Part shown: in pieces, positions 21,301-32,446 of the stretch | How the letters are laid out: every line of letters starts with the position of its first letter | Position numbering within the stretch: the first letter of the stretch is position 1 | Origin: Littorina saxatilis | Taxonomy: Eukaryota > Mollusca > Gastropoda > Littorinimorpha > Littorinidae | Direction: 5' to 3' | Length of the DNA: 64,000 nucleotides | NCBI RefSeq assembly: GCF_037325665.1 | Contig: NC_090253.1 | Location: 42,913,232 to 42,977,231 of the forward strand | Made by a program: the position numbers and the translations under genes | The notes under the pieces: model-generated | Databases searched by the model: none | Told to the model about the DNA's origin: nothing | The model's input: the letters and a program-made list of their open reading frames with translations, nothing else

Positions 21301-24300
21301 CTGACACCGGACCAACCAGTCCTAGCACTAACCCCATAATGCCAGACGCCAGGCGGAGCAGCCACTAGATTGCCAATTTTAAAGTCTTAGGTATGACCCG
21401 GCCGGGGTTCGAACCCACGACCTCCCGATCACGGGGCGGACGCCTTACCACTAGGCCAACCGTGCCGGTGTGGTGTTTGGTGTACAGCATATTCTTATGA
21501 ATAAGTTTAGAGAATGCTGTTGTTTTGTTCAGGCCAGTTGCTTCTTGGTCAAGCTCGGACGAAGGCCCGTCCCCGCCCCATCAAAAAGCTCCAAAAGTTC
21601 GGACCCCTTTTCCAGCCACTGCGCATGATGAGGACCAGGACCTGCCACGAGCTGTTCCACCAACCAAGAGGACAGTTCCTGAAATAGATGAAGGTAAATA
21701 CATGGATTGAAAATGATCACAAGCAAACTCATGTATTCTAAATAGGGAATAATACATATCTTGATTTGTCATTCGATCAACGTTTACACAAGTTGCTCTT
21801 TTCAAATATTCAACTTAGAGCGAAAGCGAGCTGTTCTATATTTTAAAAAACAACTAGTGTAAATCTGGTAGGACACAGCAAGCCATGTAGTACTTATAGT
21901 TTATCCTTCAGCTCCAAACATCCCTGAGTCAACACCCACAAATTGAAAACACTCCTAATGAATCCCAGATCTCTTCCAATGCCTTGTGCAATTTTTGACC
22001 TCAAAGCAAAGTAACATCCCTCTAGAAAGTATTGCGTGACATTATTGTCCTTAAAATTATTCCTTCAATAAAAAAAACCGTGTTCCCAGCTTGACGCTTG
22101 TCTCAGTGACTTAGACATCATTCGCAAGGAAAAAGCAGGTCACTGCCAGATTATTTGGAGATGACATCATTTACATGATATACACATGGATTGTTTGAAC
22201 GATATTGTTGAGATCTAGCTCTTTGAGATTTTGGTTGATAACATCTGTAAATTTAACGACAGCACCGCCCCCACCCCATCAAAAATCACTTGTTCTTATT
22301 TTTAGAGGTTTAAAATGGGGGTTCCACTGTACAGTGAGATATCTATAGCAAAGGGGAGGTAATAACAGTGATGACAGTATAACGAGCAATTGCATTAATG
22401 AGGGTGAGATATACTGAATATATTTTTATGCCAGCAAACAAAAACAAGTAAAATTATTATGACAGAAGGGTTGCTTAAATTGTTGGCTTTAGGGTACCTA
22501 CAATTAATGTAGAACAGTAGATTAAAGTTGTTTTTCTTTCTTGTTAAATCGTCATTATATAGACAGATGGTGCATTATTTGACCATACAGTCCTTGAGCG
22601 GAAAATCCTGAGAGAACTGGCCACTATACGGATGGAACTGGTTGACATCAAAAAAACACAGGAAAGGTTGTCAACCATGCTGTATACCATCACCAAGCAA
22701 GACAGCCAGCCTGTGGACCTTCCACAGTTAGACCTTCCTGTAAAATCAATGCAGGAATTCTCCAATCTGGAGCGCAAATGTGAAAACCATACTTTTGCAG
22801 GCAATTTGGTATGTTAAGCATTATGCTCAGCCGCCCAGCATGAAAACGTTTCATACATAATTAACCCTGGTTTGCATGGTTTTCATGTTTGACATTGATA
22901 TTCATATTTAAAGGTACTGAACTTGTCAAATCCAGGTGCACGGAGCCCATGGGGCTTTTAGTCATACCTTAGGCAGCTATCCGTTAGAAGAACTACCAAG
23001 TTTCATTGACTTGCACCCAAAGAGTCAAGAACTGCGATTTTTTTACGAATTAATTTGGTACTCGGACCCGGCTGGTCTTGACCTATTTTTGGATCTAAAT
23101 TTAGATCAGGTAGATCACCACATCATGCACAAAAAGACACGTCACTAGCAAACTATGTCAGACGTCATCATGAGTTTGTGTAAAACAAAATGGAGGCCGG
23201 AATCACTTCGTTGAATCGAACTCCGACCAAACACCACGTAATAACTAGGTTAATTTATGCACTCGCGTGAACAAGAAACTGTCGAGCTTCACAGATGTCG
23301 TTGTTGGGTAGTTTTGGGTTTGTTTTACTACCATAGGAGGATTTTTGAACAGTAAATGCACTCAGCTGCAACAAAAACGCAAAACGAAGGCTGTGAGCTG
23401 CACTGTGCCTTTAAGATGCATGATTCAATCCATCAGTCAGAAACATAAGTCGATCCTGTTAAATTTGCAAACAAACAATTATGTGCTATGTGAATAAAGT
23501 GATGCTAAATTTAGCTTGCAAATTCCATTTTCAACTTGGAGTAAGATCCCCTGTTTTTCTCGCTGCAAAACTAATGAAACACAGGGCATTGATGTTGTGT
23601 GTGCAAACCTCAGGTTCACTCAGCATGCATGCATCATGGCATTTATTCCTGTGTACAGATATAGTGCCGTTCAAGCTGTGTAGATAAGCGGTACGAATGA
23701 ACAAATACTGTCAGTGATCAGCAAGCAATCAGTCACAATTTGTGGCTCCAATGTTTATATTTTCAACCAAACAAAATGGTATCATATTAGAACAAAAATG
23801 TTACGATTGCTTTAGGCATCATTGTTATTATTCAAAAGTGACGACAGTACATTGTAGGTAATATTATGGCAGGTAGTTTGATGATATGAATAAATACAAA
23901 TGCAATATATGATGCCTTTCAGGGGGAGGTGTGATTTCTTGGCCAGTGTGCTCACATTTATTTTCAGGGGTGAACGCTTACGGTTACCTTAACTTTCTTG
24001 GATTGCAGGTTTGGAAGGACATTTGGCTGAATTATGACAATTGAGACCCAGTCTCTCATTATGTGATTTTTTATTTCAGATCCAAAGCCTTTCCGCCATT
24101 GGTGGAAACGAAGTGGTGCAATTGACAAAAAGGATGCTGCGCCGCACGCTAAGTGACACCGTGGCCAAGCTCTTCAATTGGAAAGGCAAAAACACAATGA
24201 AGAGCCCTTTCTCGGGCACACAGATTTGCTCAATCATGATGAGTAAGCAACGCTATTCACTTTCTTTAGAATTTTTTTTTTACAACACAGCTTATGACTA

Positions 24301-25194
24301 CATAGCTTAATGATGTATACAGTGTCTCAAGTTTTAAACTCATTTAACCCTTACACTGGTGCAATTCTGTAACACATGTTACATAGCCACTGGTGAATTA
24401 ACAGAGAAAAATAAAGAAAAACGGTCATATAGGTTTTCGCATTCATGGGAGGTAATCGGAACCGACCAAACAGACTGAGCGAGTAGCGCGACATAAGTGA
24501 CAGTATACCTAAAGTAGCGCAACATATGTCGCGACAACCAGCCTAGGGGTTAGACTCAATTAAACTCAAATAGGCTATCAATTCATATTAAATCTAAACA
24601 AAAGAGAATCTTTAAAAATAAAATATTATGATTGCATCGATGTAACATGAAAAGGAAGTTTCATTGTGCATTATATGCCAAAAGGAGAACAATCCATTAT
24701 TTACAGACTGTTAGAGTGATTCACACAAATAAATAATTGTAAATATTGCTAAAGAGGGGTATGTGATTTGCAAACCGCAGTGCAGATTATCTGTAATTGT
24801 CTCTTTAAAGACTCAAACTTTAAAAACTCAATCATTTTGGGGGGCTTCATTTGTAGATCTTACTTTGTAATCTTATTGATCAAGAAAATGTTCAAACTTT
24901 TGGGGTATTTTTATCAGTGTAAATGACAATCTACTGTATAATTGACGTAATATTTGTTTTTATTTGGGTATTTTTTCAGAAGCTGTAAAGGCAAACCGGG
25001 GGACGGCCACAGCTAGTGACCATGAGGTCGAAGAAGTAATAAAAACCTGGCTCCGCTTTGCGGCTGAACGAGACGGGGGCCGTCAGAAGCGAGTGGAACA
25101 CAAGAAGAAGGAAACAGAGCCGGCAGCTGCATCCACTTCAACATCAACCTCTCAAATTTTTGCTAATAATTTACCCCACTTCTGCCCGCACTAA
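18326..25194 (+). CDS. DUF4806 domain protein, 7 exons, 366 residues
   Basis: Exons are 18326-18427, 19091-19205, 19520-19622, 21533-21693, 22567-22808, 24080-24242 and 24980-25194. All introns are GT/AG and all phases fit, giving 366 codons. The start MPGVKIFAVVHFTEDDSVDV and WPQQNMAKHVKNG then NWTSHPVRL form the N-terminal domain of this family. DDYLHARKKADEAQ follows, then an S/P/D-rich linker. A helical segment (about residues 165-190, LERKILRELATIRMELVDIK) precedes the DUF4806 core (LSAIGGNEVVQLTKRMLRRT, then LFNWKGKN). The C-terminus is EVEEVIKTWLRFAAERDGGR and a charged tail. The start is the ATG before FAVVHF. The function is unknown. Family members occur in high copy in some invertebrates (memory), so it may be a transposon accessory protein. 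Introns hold a solo LTR, SINE and MITEs. Confidence 0.85.
18551..18950. mobile_element. MITE-like element in intron 1 of the DUF4806 gene
   Basis: The left end is CAGTGGTACCTGCGATAAAA then GGACACC. The right end reads GGTGTCCTATTAAGCGTACA then CTG, an imperfect inverted match. Internal repeats of GGTGTCC occur. The family is not assigned and no target duplication is clear. Confidence 0.55.
19675..19793. mobile_element. MITE J, decayed copy in intron 3
   Basis: It keeps the right arm (GTGTAAATCTGGTA, CAACACAG) and the GAGCGAAAGTGAG core. The left arm is heavily changed. Confidence 0.7.
19941..21076 (+). mobile_element. Solo LTR, copy 1 (LTR retrotransposon fossil)
   Basis: It starts TGTGATGATTTACTTTGTG and ends ...ATCGTCACA. 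Perfect 5-base duplications GATTT lie at 19936-19940 and 21077-21081. About 1.14 kb, non-coding. A second copy lies at 35702. The first bases match the start of the LTR next to the gypsy fragment at 56281-56866, which suggests a Ty3/gypsy element. It sits in intron 3 of the DUF4806 gene. The duplication is still perfect, although the LTR differs visibly from copy 2. Confidence 0.85.
21161..21469 (-). mobile_element. tRNA-derived SINE, copy 1
   Basis: On the minus strand the head reads TTGGCCTAGTGGTAAGGCGT (A box) and, further on, GGGTTCGAACCCC (B box). The tail ends in CAAACAAACAAA. Twelve-base duplications GTGGTGTTTGGT flank it (21149-21160 and 21470-21481). Other copies are at 40381 and 57794. 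Confidence 0.9.
21770..21888. mobile_element. MITE J, decayed copy in intron 4
   Basis: The right arm GTGTAAATCTGGTAGGACAC, then AGCAAGCCAT, and the core GAGCGAAAGCGAGC are recognisable. The left arm is weak. Confidence 0.7.
22912..23410. mobile_element. TTAA-flanked MITE in intron 5
   Basis: The ends are AGGTACTGAAC and CACTGTGCCT, flanked by TTAA at 22908-22911 and 23411-23414. The end sequence resembles the better preserved element at 25366. About 500 bases, non-coding. Confidence 0.6.
24345..24552. mobile_element. MITE-like element in intron 6
   Basis: The imperfect inverted ends are TAACCCTTACACTGG and CCAGCCTAGGGGTTA. Internal ACATGTTACA and GCGACATAAGTGAC also repeat in inverse sense. 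It is short and non-coding. Confidence 0.55.
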
Positions 25195-25344
25195 CTATAC
25201 CAGTAAGCCGTTTCTCTAAGTTGGCAACAACCATCCGCGGCGAGGCATCATCATTACATATATATATTGAAGTGTCTGATTACCTCCCCTCCCTCAGCCC
25301 CAAAGTCTTTTCTGGCCTTCCCTAAGATGAAAAATTATTCTATT

Positions 25345-26136
25345 CTTTCTTTATTTGGTGTTTAAAGGCACAGTAAGCCTCCCGTAAACCATCACAGAGC
25401 TCCCCGAGCGTCTAAATACAGTACAAGCATACTTCCATTTGAACGCTCACCGAACGGGAACATCCTGGCTGCTTTCTGTCGAGCGTGAGACATTTTCAAA
25501 GAATTTATTTTCGTAGACTTGTTCCGTTAACAACAACGGCGCCTCGTTTTTGCGCTAGACCTAACTTTTAAAATCTAAATAATAAATTGACAGCTTGTTA
25601 CACAAACATTCTTTAATCATAAAAGAATTCGTTTTTCATCAAGACAAGATCAGAACAATTCGAAGTTGTGAAAGTTTAAAAAAAGAAAAGCCCGGAAGCA
25701 GGGTCACGCAAGGGTCGTAGCAGACGACGGCCGGTTTATCAGTGCAAATCGCCGTTCCTCTCAACAGTCAAAAGCCATCGCTAGAGTTCTTGTGAACCAC
25801 AGCCGTTGTTTCGTGCATTAAAAAAACGTGCTATTGTAGATAAGCTCACGTCGAGTCGCATTCAAATGACTAACTATGACGACTGCATTGTGAAAAGGGA
25901 AAACTGGATCACACGGGTTCACGATGGCTCAGGGGTAAGATAAACCACGCAAAAATAAATTCTTTGAAAATTGTTCGCTCTTTACGGAGGGCACCTAGGA
26001 TGTTCTCAATTGGTGAGTGTTTAAATGAAATGGTGTTTGTACTGTGTGTAAAAGCCTGACCGTATCTGTGATGGTTTACGGGAGGCTTACTGTGCCTTTA
26101 ACGTCGTTTTCAACCACGAAGGTTATATCGCGACGG
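25345..26136 (-). mobile_element. Tail-only SINE insertion split by a MITE
   Basis: The same 55-base tail as at 13913 is flanked by perfect 12-base duplications AATTATTCTATT (25333-25344 and 26137-26148). A 732-base MITE lies inside it. Without that MITE the insertion is tail-only and again starts at CGTCGCG on the minus strand. Confidence 0.85.
25366..26097. mobile_element. TTAA-flanked MITE with long inverted ends
   Basis: Perfect terminal inverted repeats of about 32 bases begin AGGCACAGTAAGCCTCCCGT. They are flanked by TTAA on both sides. Because the host SINE tail normally reads TGTTTAACG, the duplication can be read as TTAA (ends AGG/CCT) or as TA (ends AAGG/CCTT). No coding frame. Confidence 0.85.
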
Positions 26137-26148
26137 AATTATTCTATT

Positions 26149-26998
26149 AGAATGCCAGAGTGAAGGCTGCTGCAAACAAGTTTACCTCAAACTGATTCGT
26201 ACATATGCTGGGCAAGATGTTGATTAGATTAGATTATAAGATTAGCCTATCAACCATTCAGCTTGTGTTTATGATAAAGCAACTGTCTGTCTGTGTGTAA
26301 CACTTTGAGCGCTGGCACCATGCGTGAGGACGCTACAAATTGGTGGGCGGGATAGTGGGGATGTGGCCAAAATGTTAATTGAAAGCGAAGCACGTGCGCG
26401 ATACCGCAATTATCTACCATTTTGAGTGTTTTAGAGCGTATGTCAAAATTTCATAGCGCGCATTAGGAGCCTAGAAATTGATGGGTGGGATAGTGGATTT
26501 TCATGTTAACATCACTTTGTTGATAAATTTGTGTATGCAATGTTAATTTTCAGGGGATGCACATCTGTAAAAATTTACCATCTGATCAGAACATGTTATT
26601 TTCACAATCAGAAACGCTTGTCAACTTGGATAACATTATCTACATATAGTTGGGGAGAAAATGTTAAAACTTTCACTTTGAATTTTTTCTTGGAGTAAAA
26701 TAACATTTTTGAACAGTAAATCTCCTTTGAACCGCATGCATACCAAAAGTTTTTTTTTCACTTTGTGTAAACTGTCGGTGTCATGTTCAAGGTTAGTGTC
26801 AAAAATGACGTATGAGGTTTGGCACTGACGCCGACAATATCTACATGTGTTGTATCTGTGTTAATTTCTGATTGTGCCAGTGTAACATAAATGGCCTCAC
26901 GGTAAATTCTACAGTTCTCTAAGATTAAGACATTTTATTTAGTAGCATCACTAATCATTTCTTATAATAATCATTATGTCCAAATAAGGAGCCCTCAG
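26149..26998. other. Non-coding stretch
   Basis: AT-rich, with short GC-richer patches near 26310-26480. An imperfect inverted repeat around TGTCGGTGTCA and TGACGCCGACA lies at 26773-26842. No exon with consensus ends was found. Confidence 0.45.
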
Positions 26999-29447
26999 TG
27001 ATCGAGACAATACTGCAGCCAAGAGCCCTGCAGAGGAGTTGGAGGAAGACAACCTTGATATATCTTCTGAAGATGATGCCAGCTGCCCCTCCTCATCCTC
27101 ATCTGACACTTCTCCTGCATCGCTCCCATTGCCTCCTGTCTGCATGTCTTCAAGTAAAAATAAATGTCAACGATTTCCACCAGCACAGACGGAAGAAGCA
27201 GCACCTTCCCACCAATCTAAGAAAGGCTTTCCCACTCCTCCACCAAGGAAACCCACTTCAAGTGTACTGCCCAAGAGCACACCATCAACATCATCAGGAG
27301 GTTTGTGCTATTCTTCAAATACTCTGCCACTATTTCTCTCATGAGAGAGACAAACTTTTTGATGCACAGTCGCTTCCAAAGGAAATGAATCACATGAACA
27401 GAAGAAGTCAAATGTTTACCAGTTTATATACATTAATTCAAAACAAACCGTAAACCCCAAAAATATAAAAAATAAATATTACGATGAAGGGCAAACACTA
27501 GCTCCTCTGTCGACTGATACCAACATTGTTAACATTCATGCAGCCGTTATACCACTAATTTGGTCATTTTGAGGCATTGTTTCCAAAAGTTATTAGTTTT
27601 CAATGAGGCCTATATCTGTCTTAATTGCTGACTAATGTACTTGAATTTTACATTTCCTGGAAGCTTGAAGTTTCTGAATGTCATCATGTTTTATGTTTCC
27701 ATAAATGTTTTGCATTTTAAATCTTCAACAGAAGACACTTTCAAAACACTCCTGTTTTGTAGTGCTGATTGTTTCCCTTGAAAATGACAGCCACAGGCAA
27801 CCGATGCCCATTCATCGAGTATGCATGATTGTGGGCTTGCGTGTGCATGTGTGTGTGTGTGCATGCTTATATGTGTGTGTGTGCCTGTTTGTGTACCAAT
27901 AAATAATATTGACCCCTGCTGTGTGGGCACGAAAAAAGTGCCGAAAAGCAGTTCTATGCGAGCAGGAGACATATGCACTCAATGAAAATGTTGCGCACAC
28001 CTATTATCCCCCCCTCAGATCCATGTTGTAAAATATTTTGAAACATTGATTTTCTCGTTTTATTACGTAGTGTGTGTAACATGTAATGCGGAATTCCTTT
28101 TCAGAATCCAACTACACGCCTTATTTTGAGGAAATATTCAAAGCCCTAGTGAAGAACTTTGCGGCAATAGGTCAGCTGCGCTGCGAACTGAATGACCTGC
28201 GACAGCAGATTAAGAGGAATGGGCCGATGGTGCCGGATGGTGAAAAAATACATCACCCAGTGCTGCCTTCGGGGTTTACATTCCCATTTCTTTCTTTATT
28301 TGGTGTTTAACGTCGTTTTCAACCACGAAGGTTATATCGCGACGATACATTCCCATTGTCATCAACTGAGGACATTCAGCGACTAGAGAATGTCCTTTCA
28401 GATGAGGACGTTCAAAAAAGCATGGTGAGATTTCCTACAATTACAAGTAGCAGTTTTTAAATGTGGCAACAGGTCAATATATCTGTCTCTCCGTCTGTCG
28501 TCAAAAATGTGGACAATGAACATTTTCATCAGCCACAGGTATGGGGAATTCGCCCTTGTTGTTAATCTAATCAGGGTTTGCAAAACAATATTAAAAGTAC
28601 ATTTTCCCCGGGTAAGTACAATCTACTTTTTTACTTTCCCGCATCAATTTTGACTTTCCTTCCAACAGTGAAATTAATTATCAGGGCATCACTGCAAAAA
28701 TCGCAACAGACATACATATATCATGCACAGCAATAAGAAATTGAAACTTACAATAACTGTTTATAGTGTTTTGTGGGAGACAACCTGAGGTTGTGACTCC
28801 TTGTTTGAGGGCCTTCTTCTTCGGGATGATGTGTTAACCTCCTTTTCGAGGATCAACTACACGGCATTAGGAGCATACATGTTGCGCAGCAGCGCTCTCG
28901 CATTCATACATTAATACACATAACAGACAGGACACACTGGTTCTTGGTTAAAAAAAGGAGACTATTTGAAAAGCTCAGAGAGGAAAAAGTATTACAGAGT
29001 GAGAGGGGACATATTGGTAGTGGCAAAATTAAATCACGTTGCCCACTGCAATGTGATAAAGAGGGTGGGGTGGGTGGTACCTATTATTTTCTATACATTT
29101 AGTGTCACTTTCACTCCTTTAATTATTTTTGCTTCTTACCACATATTCTTTCTGTGATACTGTGTCCTCAGATCAAAGCCATCAGCAGCTTCGGTGGCAT
29201 AACCGTGAAGGACACGGTTCGTCTGACAGGGAGCAAGCTCCTGCAACCACAAGTGTCTGTCAAGTATAACCTCACTGGGGCTAAGGGAAAGGAGGCCTTC
29301 AACACGTTTTATCGTGTTAAAGATACAATGCTCGGTAAGGAAGTTTATATAATTATAGTCAAATTAGTTTCTCCCCTTCTGCCAGAGGCACCACGCTTTT
29401 CGTCTGCTGGAGCAGCTGATGTAAGTCACAGCCCAGCTGATCTATAG
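26999..29447 (+). CDS. Second DUF4806-type 3' exon set (partial gene)
   Basis: Exons are 26999-27300, 28105-28424, 29172-29334 and 29386-29447. The first encodes a D/E- and S/P-rich linker (EDNLDISSEDDAS). The second encodes SNYTPYFEEIFKALVKNF, then LRCELNDLRQQIKRNG and STEDIQRLENVLSDEDVQKS. The third encodes IKAISSFGGITVKDTVRL and KYNLTGAKGKEAF, the DUF4806-like core. The fourth is a short tail with a stop. Exon phases match exons 4-7 of the upstream gene, and the core exon has exactly the same length (163 bases). The first exon starts in the phase that exon 3 of the upstream gene would need. No separate start exon was found, so it is either a 5'-truncated duplicate or an alternative 3' end. 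The second exon is interrupted by a SINE tail that brings an in-frame stop. Confidence 0.6.
27301..28104. other. Intron of the partial DUF4806 gene
   Basis: AT-rich sequence with a (GT)n-like tract at about 27840-27895. No other element recognised. Confidence 0.5.
28289..28345 (-). mobile_element. Tail-only SINE insertion inside an exon, 57 bp
   Basis: It reads CGTCGCGATATAACC on the minus strand and ends in AATAAAGAAAGA. Perfect 12-base duplications TACATTCCCATT flank it (28277-28288 and 28346-28357). Removing the insert and one duplicate restores GFTFPLSSTEDIQRLEN across the exon, so the insertion postdates the gene. Confidence 0.92.
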
Positions 29448-29839
29448 ATTACTATTCACTCTGTCCTTTGGTTGGCCGGTTGGTTAAAAATGCAACAAGA
29501 GAACGCTACGCAGGCCGACTGACTGTCAGTGAATGAAAATTGCATAAGTTTTGTTTAACTTAAGTGCACAGTGAATTAGGCAGCCGGCTGGTTGGGGTTA
29601 TGTAATACACTTTAATACACAACAGTGCTGTAGGCATTTTTCATTAACAAAACATGCTCACATTCATAAACATTTACGAGTACAGAGAGTCAGAATTTAC
29701 CGTTTCAATTTATTATATACTTTTACAGAAGCATTCGGCCAACACATGGTTAATTTCAGTCGGGTGACGTCGTCATATGTCGTGTCCAAGATATCCGGTC
29801 AAATCCGATATCGAGCCGATATTGTGTGCTGACTGGGTA
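29448..29839. other. No recognisable feature
   Basis: AT-rich, with no coding frame and no repeat that I can place. Confidence 0.4.
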
Positions 29840-29956
29840 GGTTGCTACTTCTATGACAAGAGAGAACAGTGTCGCCGAGAAGAGATTGTGTACATCTCAA
29901 CCTAGGTTACTATACCACTTAGACATGAAAAACCATCTACCACTTAGACATGAAAA
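29840..29956 (+). mobile_element. LTR 3' end fragment
   Basis: GAGAGAACAGTGTC, GAGATTGTGTACATCTC and a final AAAACCATCACA match the last part of the solo LTRs at 19941 and 35702. A 24-base stretch around CCACTTAGACATGAAAAACC is present twice in tandem. A fossil fragment only. Confidence 0.6.
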
Positions 29957-30349
29957 ACCATCACAGTTGGGATGTATGGAGACCAGTACGTGTGTTGCGC
30001 GGTAGATATGATTTTTGGGGGGATTAATATGCTCAATGCACTGGAAGGTGAATATTGTGTACTACAAAACAGTTAGGTCGTGTATTTTGAGTTGATGTGC
30101 CGCAGTTGTGGAGTATTTTTATATTGTGTTAAACTTTATATTTTTGTCCAATTTTCTTTTTTTTTCTTGTGTGTTCTATGGTAAACTCACCGTAAAGCAG
30201 GGCGATTTTTGGTAAGGGTTAGAGTTTTTGTATTTTAACAGAGTTTTTGCTGCATAAGAGGAAGATGTTCCAGGATGCCGTGTATGCGGAGAGAGTTTTA
30301 CTCACTGCACTATAAAAAATAAAAAAACCAAGAAAGGTAGATTGTTGGA

Positions 30350-30520
30350 ACGTTTGTTATTGACAAAACAATACATTCACAGACATTTCGACCCAACGGT
30401 CTTTTAAGTGAACAGACAAACAAATATTCACAAGATTTAAAAGACCGTTGGGTCGAAGTATCTGTGAATGTATTGTTTTGTCAATAACAAACGTTCCAAC
30501 AACCTACCTGTCTTGTTTTT
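30350..30520. repeat. Inverted pair of repeat L
   Basis: ATTCACAGACATTTCGACCC then AACGGTCTTTTAA at 30374 is met by its complement starting AAAAGACCGTTGGGTCGAAG at 30438. A third copy lies at 63327-63425. The GACC-GTTG-GGTC stem followed by GAAG resembles the stem II and GAA part of the hammerhead cores elsewhere in the window, but the CTGANGA part is absent. Confidence 0.65.
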
Positions 30521-30539
30521 TTATTCTGAATTTTGGAAC

Positions 30540-30697
30540 GTTGGCAGTCTCTTTGTTTTCGGACTCACTGAGAATAAGAAAAAGCTACTCCAAGTGGGAG
30601 AGGTGTATCCCAATCCCTTCTCCATCACCAATGGATGGCAAGGCGAGCAAGAGGGACGCTACATGTGGCCAAGCGTATTCATCACTGACATTATAAG
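30540..30697 (+). pseudogene. Possible N-terminal piece of a SWIM/YqaJ-type gene
   Basis: An open frame reads TENKKKLLQVGEVYPNPFS, then GWQGEQEGRYMWPSVFITDI. An opening of the form (W/Y)WPxVxxxDI is what I remember at the start of SWIM/YqaJ-type proteins in invertebrates. No splice sites were fixed. The frame ends inside repeat M. Confidence 0.3.
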
Positions 30698-30790
30698 ATG
30701 TTTGGTGGCTTGTTGACAGACCAGCTTTTTTGTTGGTCCAAGGGGACCGTATCGTCTTTTGTTTCATCTTTATCGACCAAGGCCAATAGT
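30698..30790 (+). repeat. Repeat M, copy 1
   Basis: TGTTTGGTGGCTTGT, CAGACCAGC and TATCGTCTTTTGT recur inverted at 34475-34566. Class unknown. Confidence 0.65.
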
Positions 30791-31954
30791 ACAGCGCACC
30801 TATGATTGCTGCTTACTTGATGCTCACAATAATGACCATAGATTTGATTTTAATTGTATTACACTCCTCAGTGTCTCTAGTTTATGCTGTAAAAAGTCCC
30901 AAGGAATCTTCGGATAGATAGTATTGTTTTTTTGCCTGTTTTGTTGGGCCTACGTCTCGGTGAGCGGACGCTCTTGTGCGGCGGAGATCGGAATACGGTC
31001 GCATAGTTTTACTGCAACGCGCGTGCAGCCGGGAGTTTGTATTTTTATCCTCCGTCCCATAACACCATTTCTGGCAAACAATAGGGCTTTGTTTCCACTT
31101 CTTTCACACTGTGAAGATATCTAACACCATGTATGGGCTAAACAACACGTTTGGCGATTGATTGCTGTATAGATCTAGTTGATTAGCTCAGTGTAGTGAT
31201 TTGATTTGACTAGACGACTCCAAAACAAAGATGGCTGCCGAATCTTCGAGCAGCACATTTGTTGAGTCATCGACGAACAAAACAGAGGTAAGTGAGCACA
31301 TTTTACGATTAATAGTGCATTACAGTAACAATTGAAGCAAAGTAGGTAGAAAAACTAACATGCATACGCCGTAAGAAGTTTTCCGTGCTTCGTACTGTAC
31401 TGTTCAAAGTGATTCTGAAACTGAAAGTGAAAGACGAACACAGCACACTCATGTGTACACGCTTTCTCGCCCTGTTACAGACTCCCATCTAAATTAATAT
31501 CTAAGAAATGGTATGGTATGGTATGGTATATATTTATAGTCACGGCAGAGTTCTCTGCGTGAAATTCGGGCTGCTCTTCCCAGTGATAGCGCGTCGCCAT
31601 AGTACGGTGTCACGATTTCATCTTTCGCCTGTGTACATATTTCCCCCTCGATATATACTCAAGACTCAAATGTTGTTTCCTAGTAAAATTAAGAAGTGAA
31701 ATTATGTATGGACGAAAGGCATGTCAGTTTCTTGCATTTGAAGAAAATTGGTGGTGAAATTTAATAGATTTCATCCCCAAAATCGATTTCTTCGAAAACG
31801 TGTACCGAGTGGTTACGTCCCTTGAGTAAGAAGGGAAACATTGTGGGATGAATCAAATTTCTAAGTTAAATAAAACAAATTGGTTGGACAAATTTGGCCC
31901 CATGAATGTAAGGTACACAATGTCGCTCATCAGTACTATCGAAGGGTGGTTTTT

Positions 31955-32177
31955 TGTTCAGTGTAGAGTTTATACTAGATCAACGAGGCCGAGAATCGAA
32001 ATACAGATCAACACGGCGAAAGATGAAAACGTCACACCGGCACCACCCCCTTTTTTTTCCCTGTGTGCATTGTGTATTTGTTTACCTATTAGGTTGGGTT
32101 TTCTACAGAATTTTGCCAGGGACAATTTTCTTGTTGCCGTGGGTTCTTTTACGTGCGCTGAATGCGTGTTGCACACG

Positions 32178-32208
<31 letters not shown>

Positions 32209-32338
32209 TAGCACCCAGACCACACCACATCTGGTCTAGTGGATGGGGGAAAGGTATAGGCTCCAAACAAGATTCGAACCCATGACCCCTCAGTTTCTAG
32301 CTGGGTGCATTACCACTTGACCACTATGCCACCACTTT
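31955..32338 (-). mobile_element. tRNA-derived SINE in intron 1
   Basis: On the minus strand the head includes GTGGTCAAGTGGTAATGCAC and ATGGGTTCGAATC (B box). The body includes CTTTCGGATGAGACGATAAA and CCGAGGTCCC, shared with the SINE at 44016-44270. Confidence 0.75.
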
Positions 32339-32339
32339 C

Positions 32340-32446
32340 AGGGAATGGAGTCAGCACAAATGTTAACTCCGGGAAAATATCCCCCTAGGCAGATTCGAAC
32401 TCTCGTCGTCAGATTACAAATCCTGCGCACTACTGACTGAGCCCCC
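32340..32446 (-). mobile_element. tRNA-Thr-like SINE head or pseudogene
   Basis: On the minus strand GGGCTCAGTCAGTAGTGCGC is followed by AGGATTTGTAATC (a loop that would give anticodon TGT) and GAGTTCGAATCTGCC. A C/G run on the right cuts off the acceptor end. Confidence 0.55.

Noticed and set aside
30350-30520. Hammerhead ribozymes in repeat L
   Set aside because: The stem II and GAA parts are there but the CTGANGA half of the core is missing in both arms.
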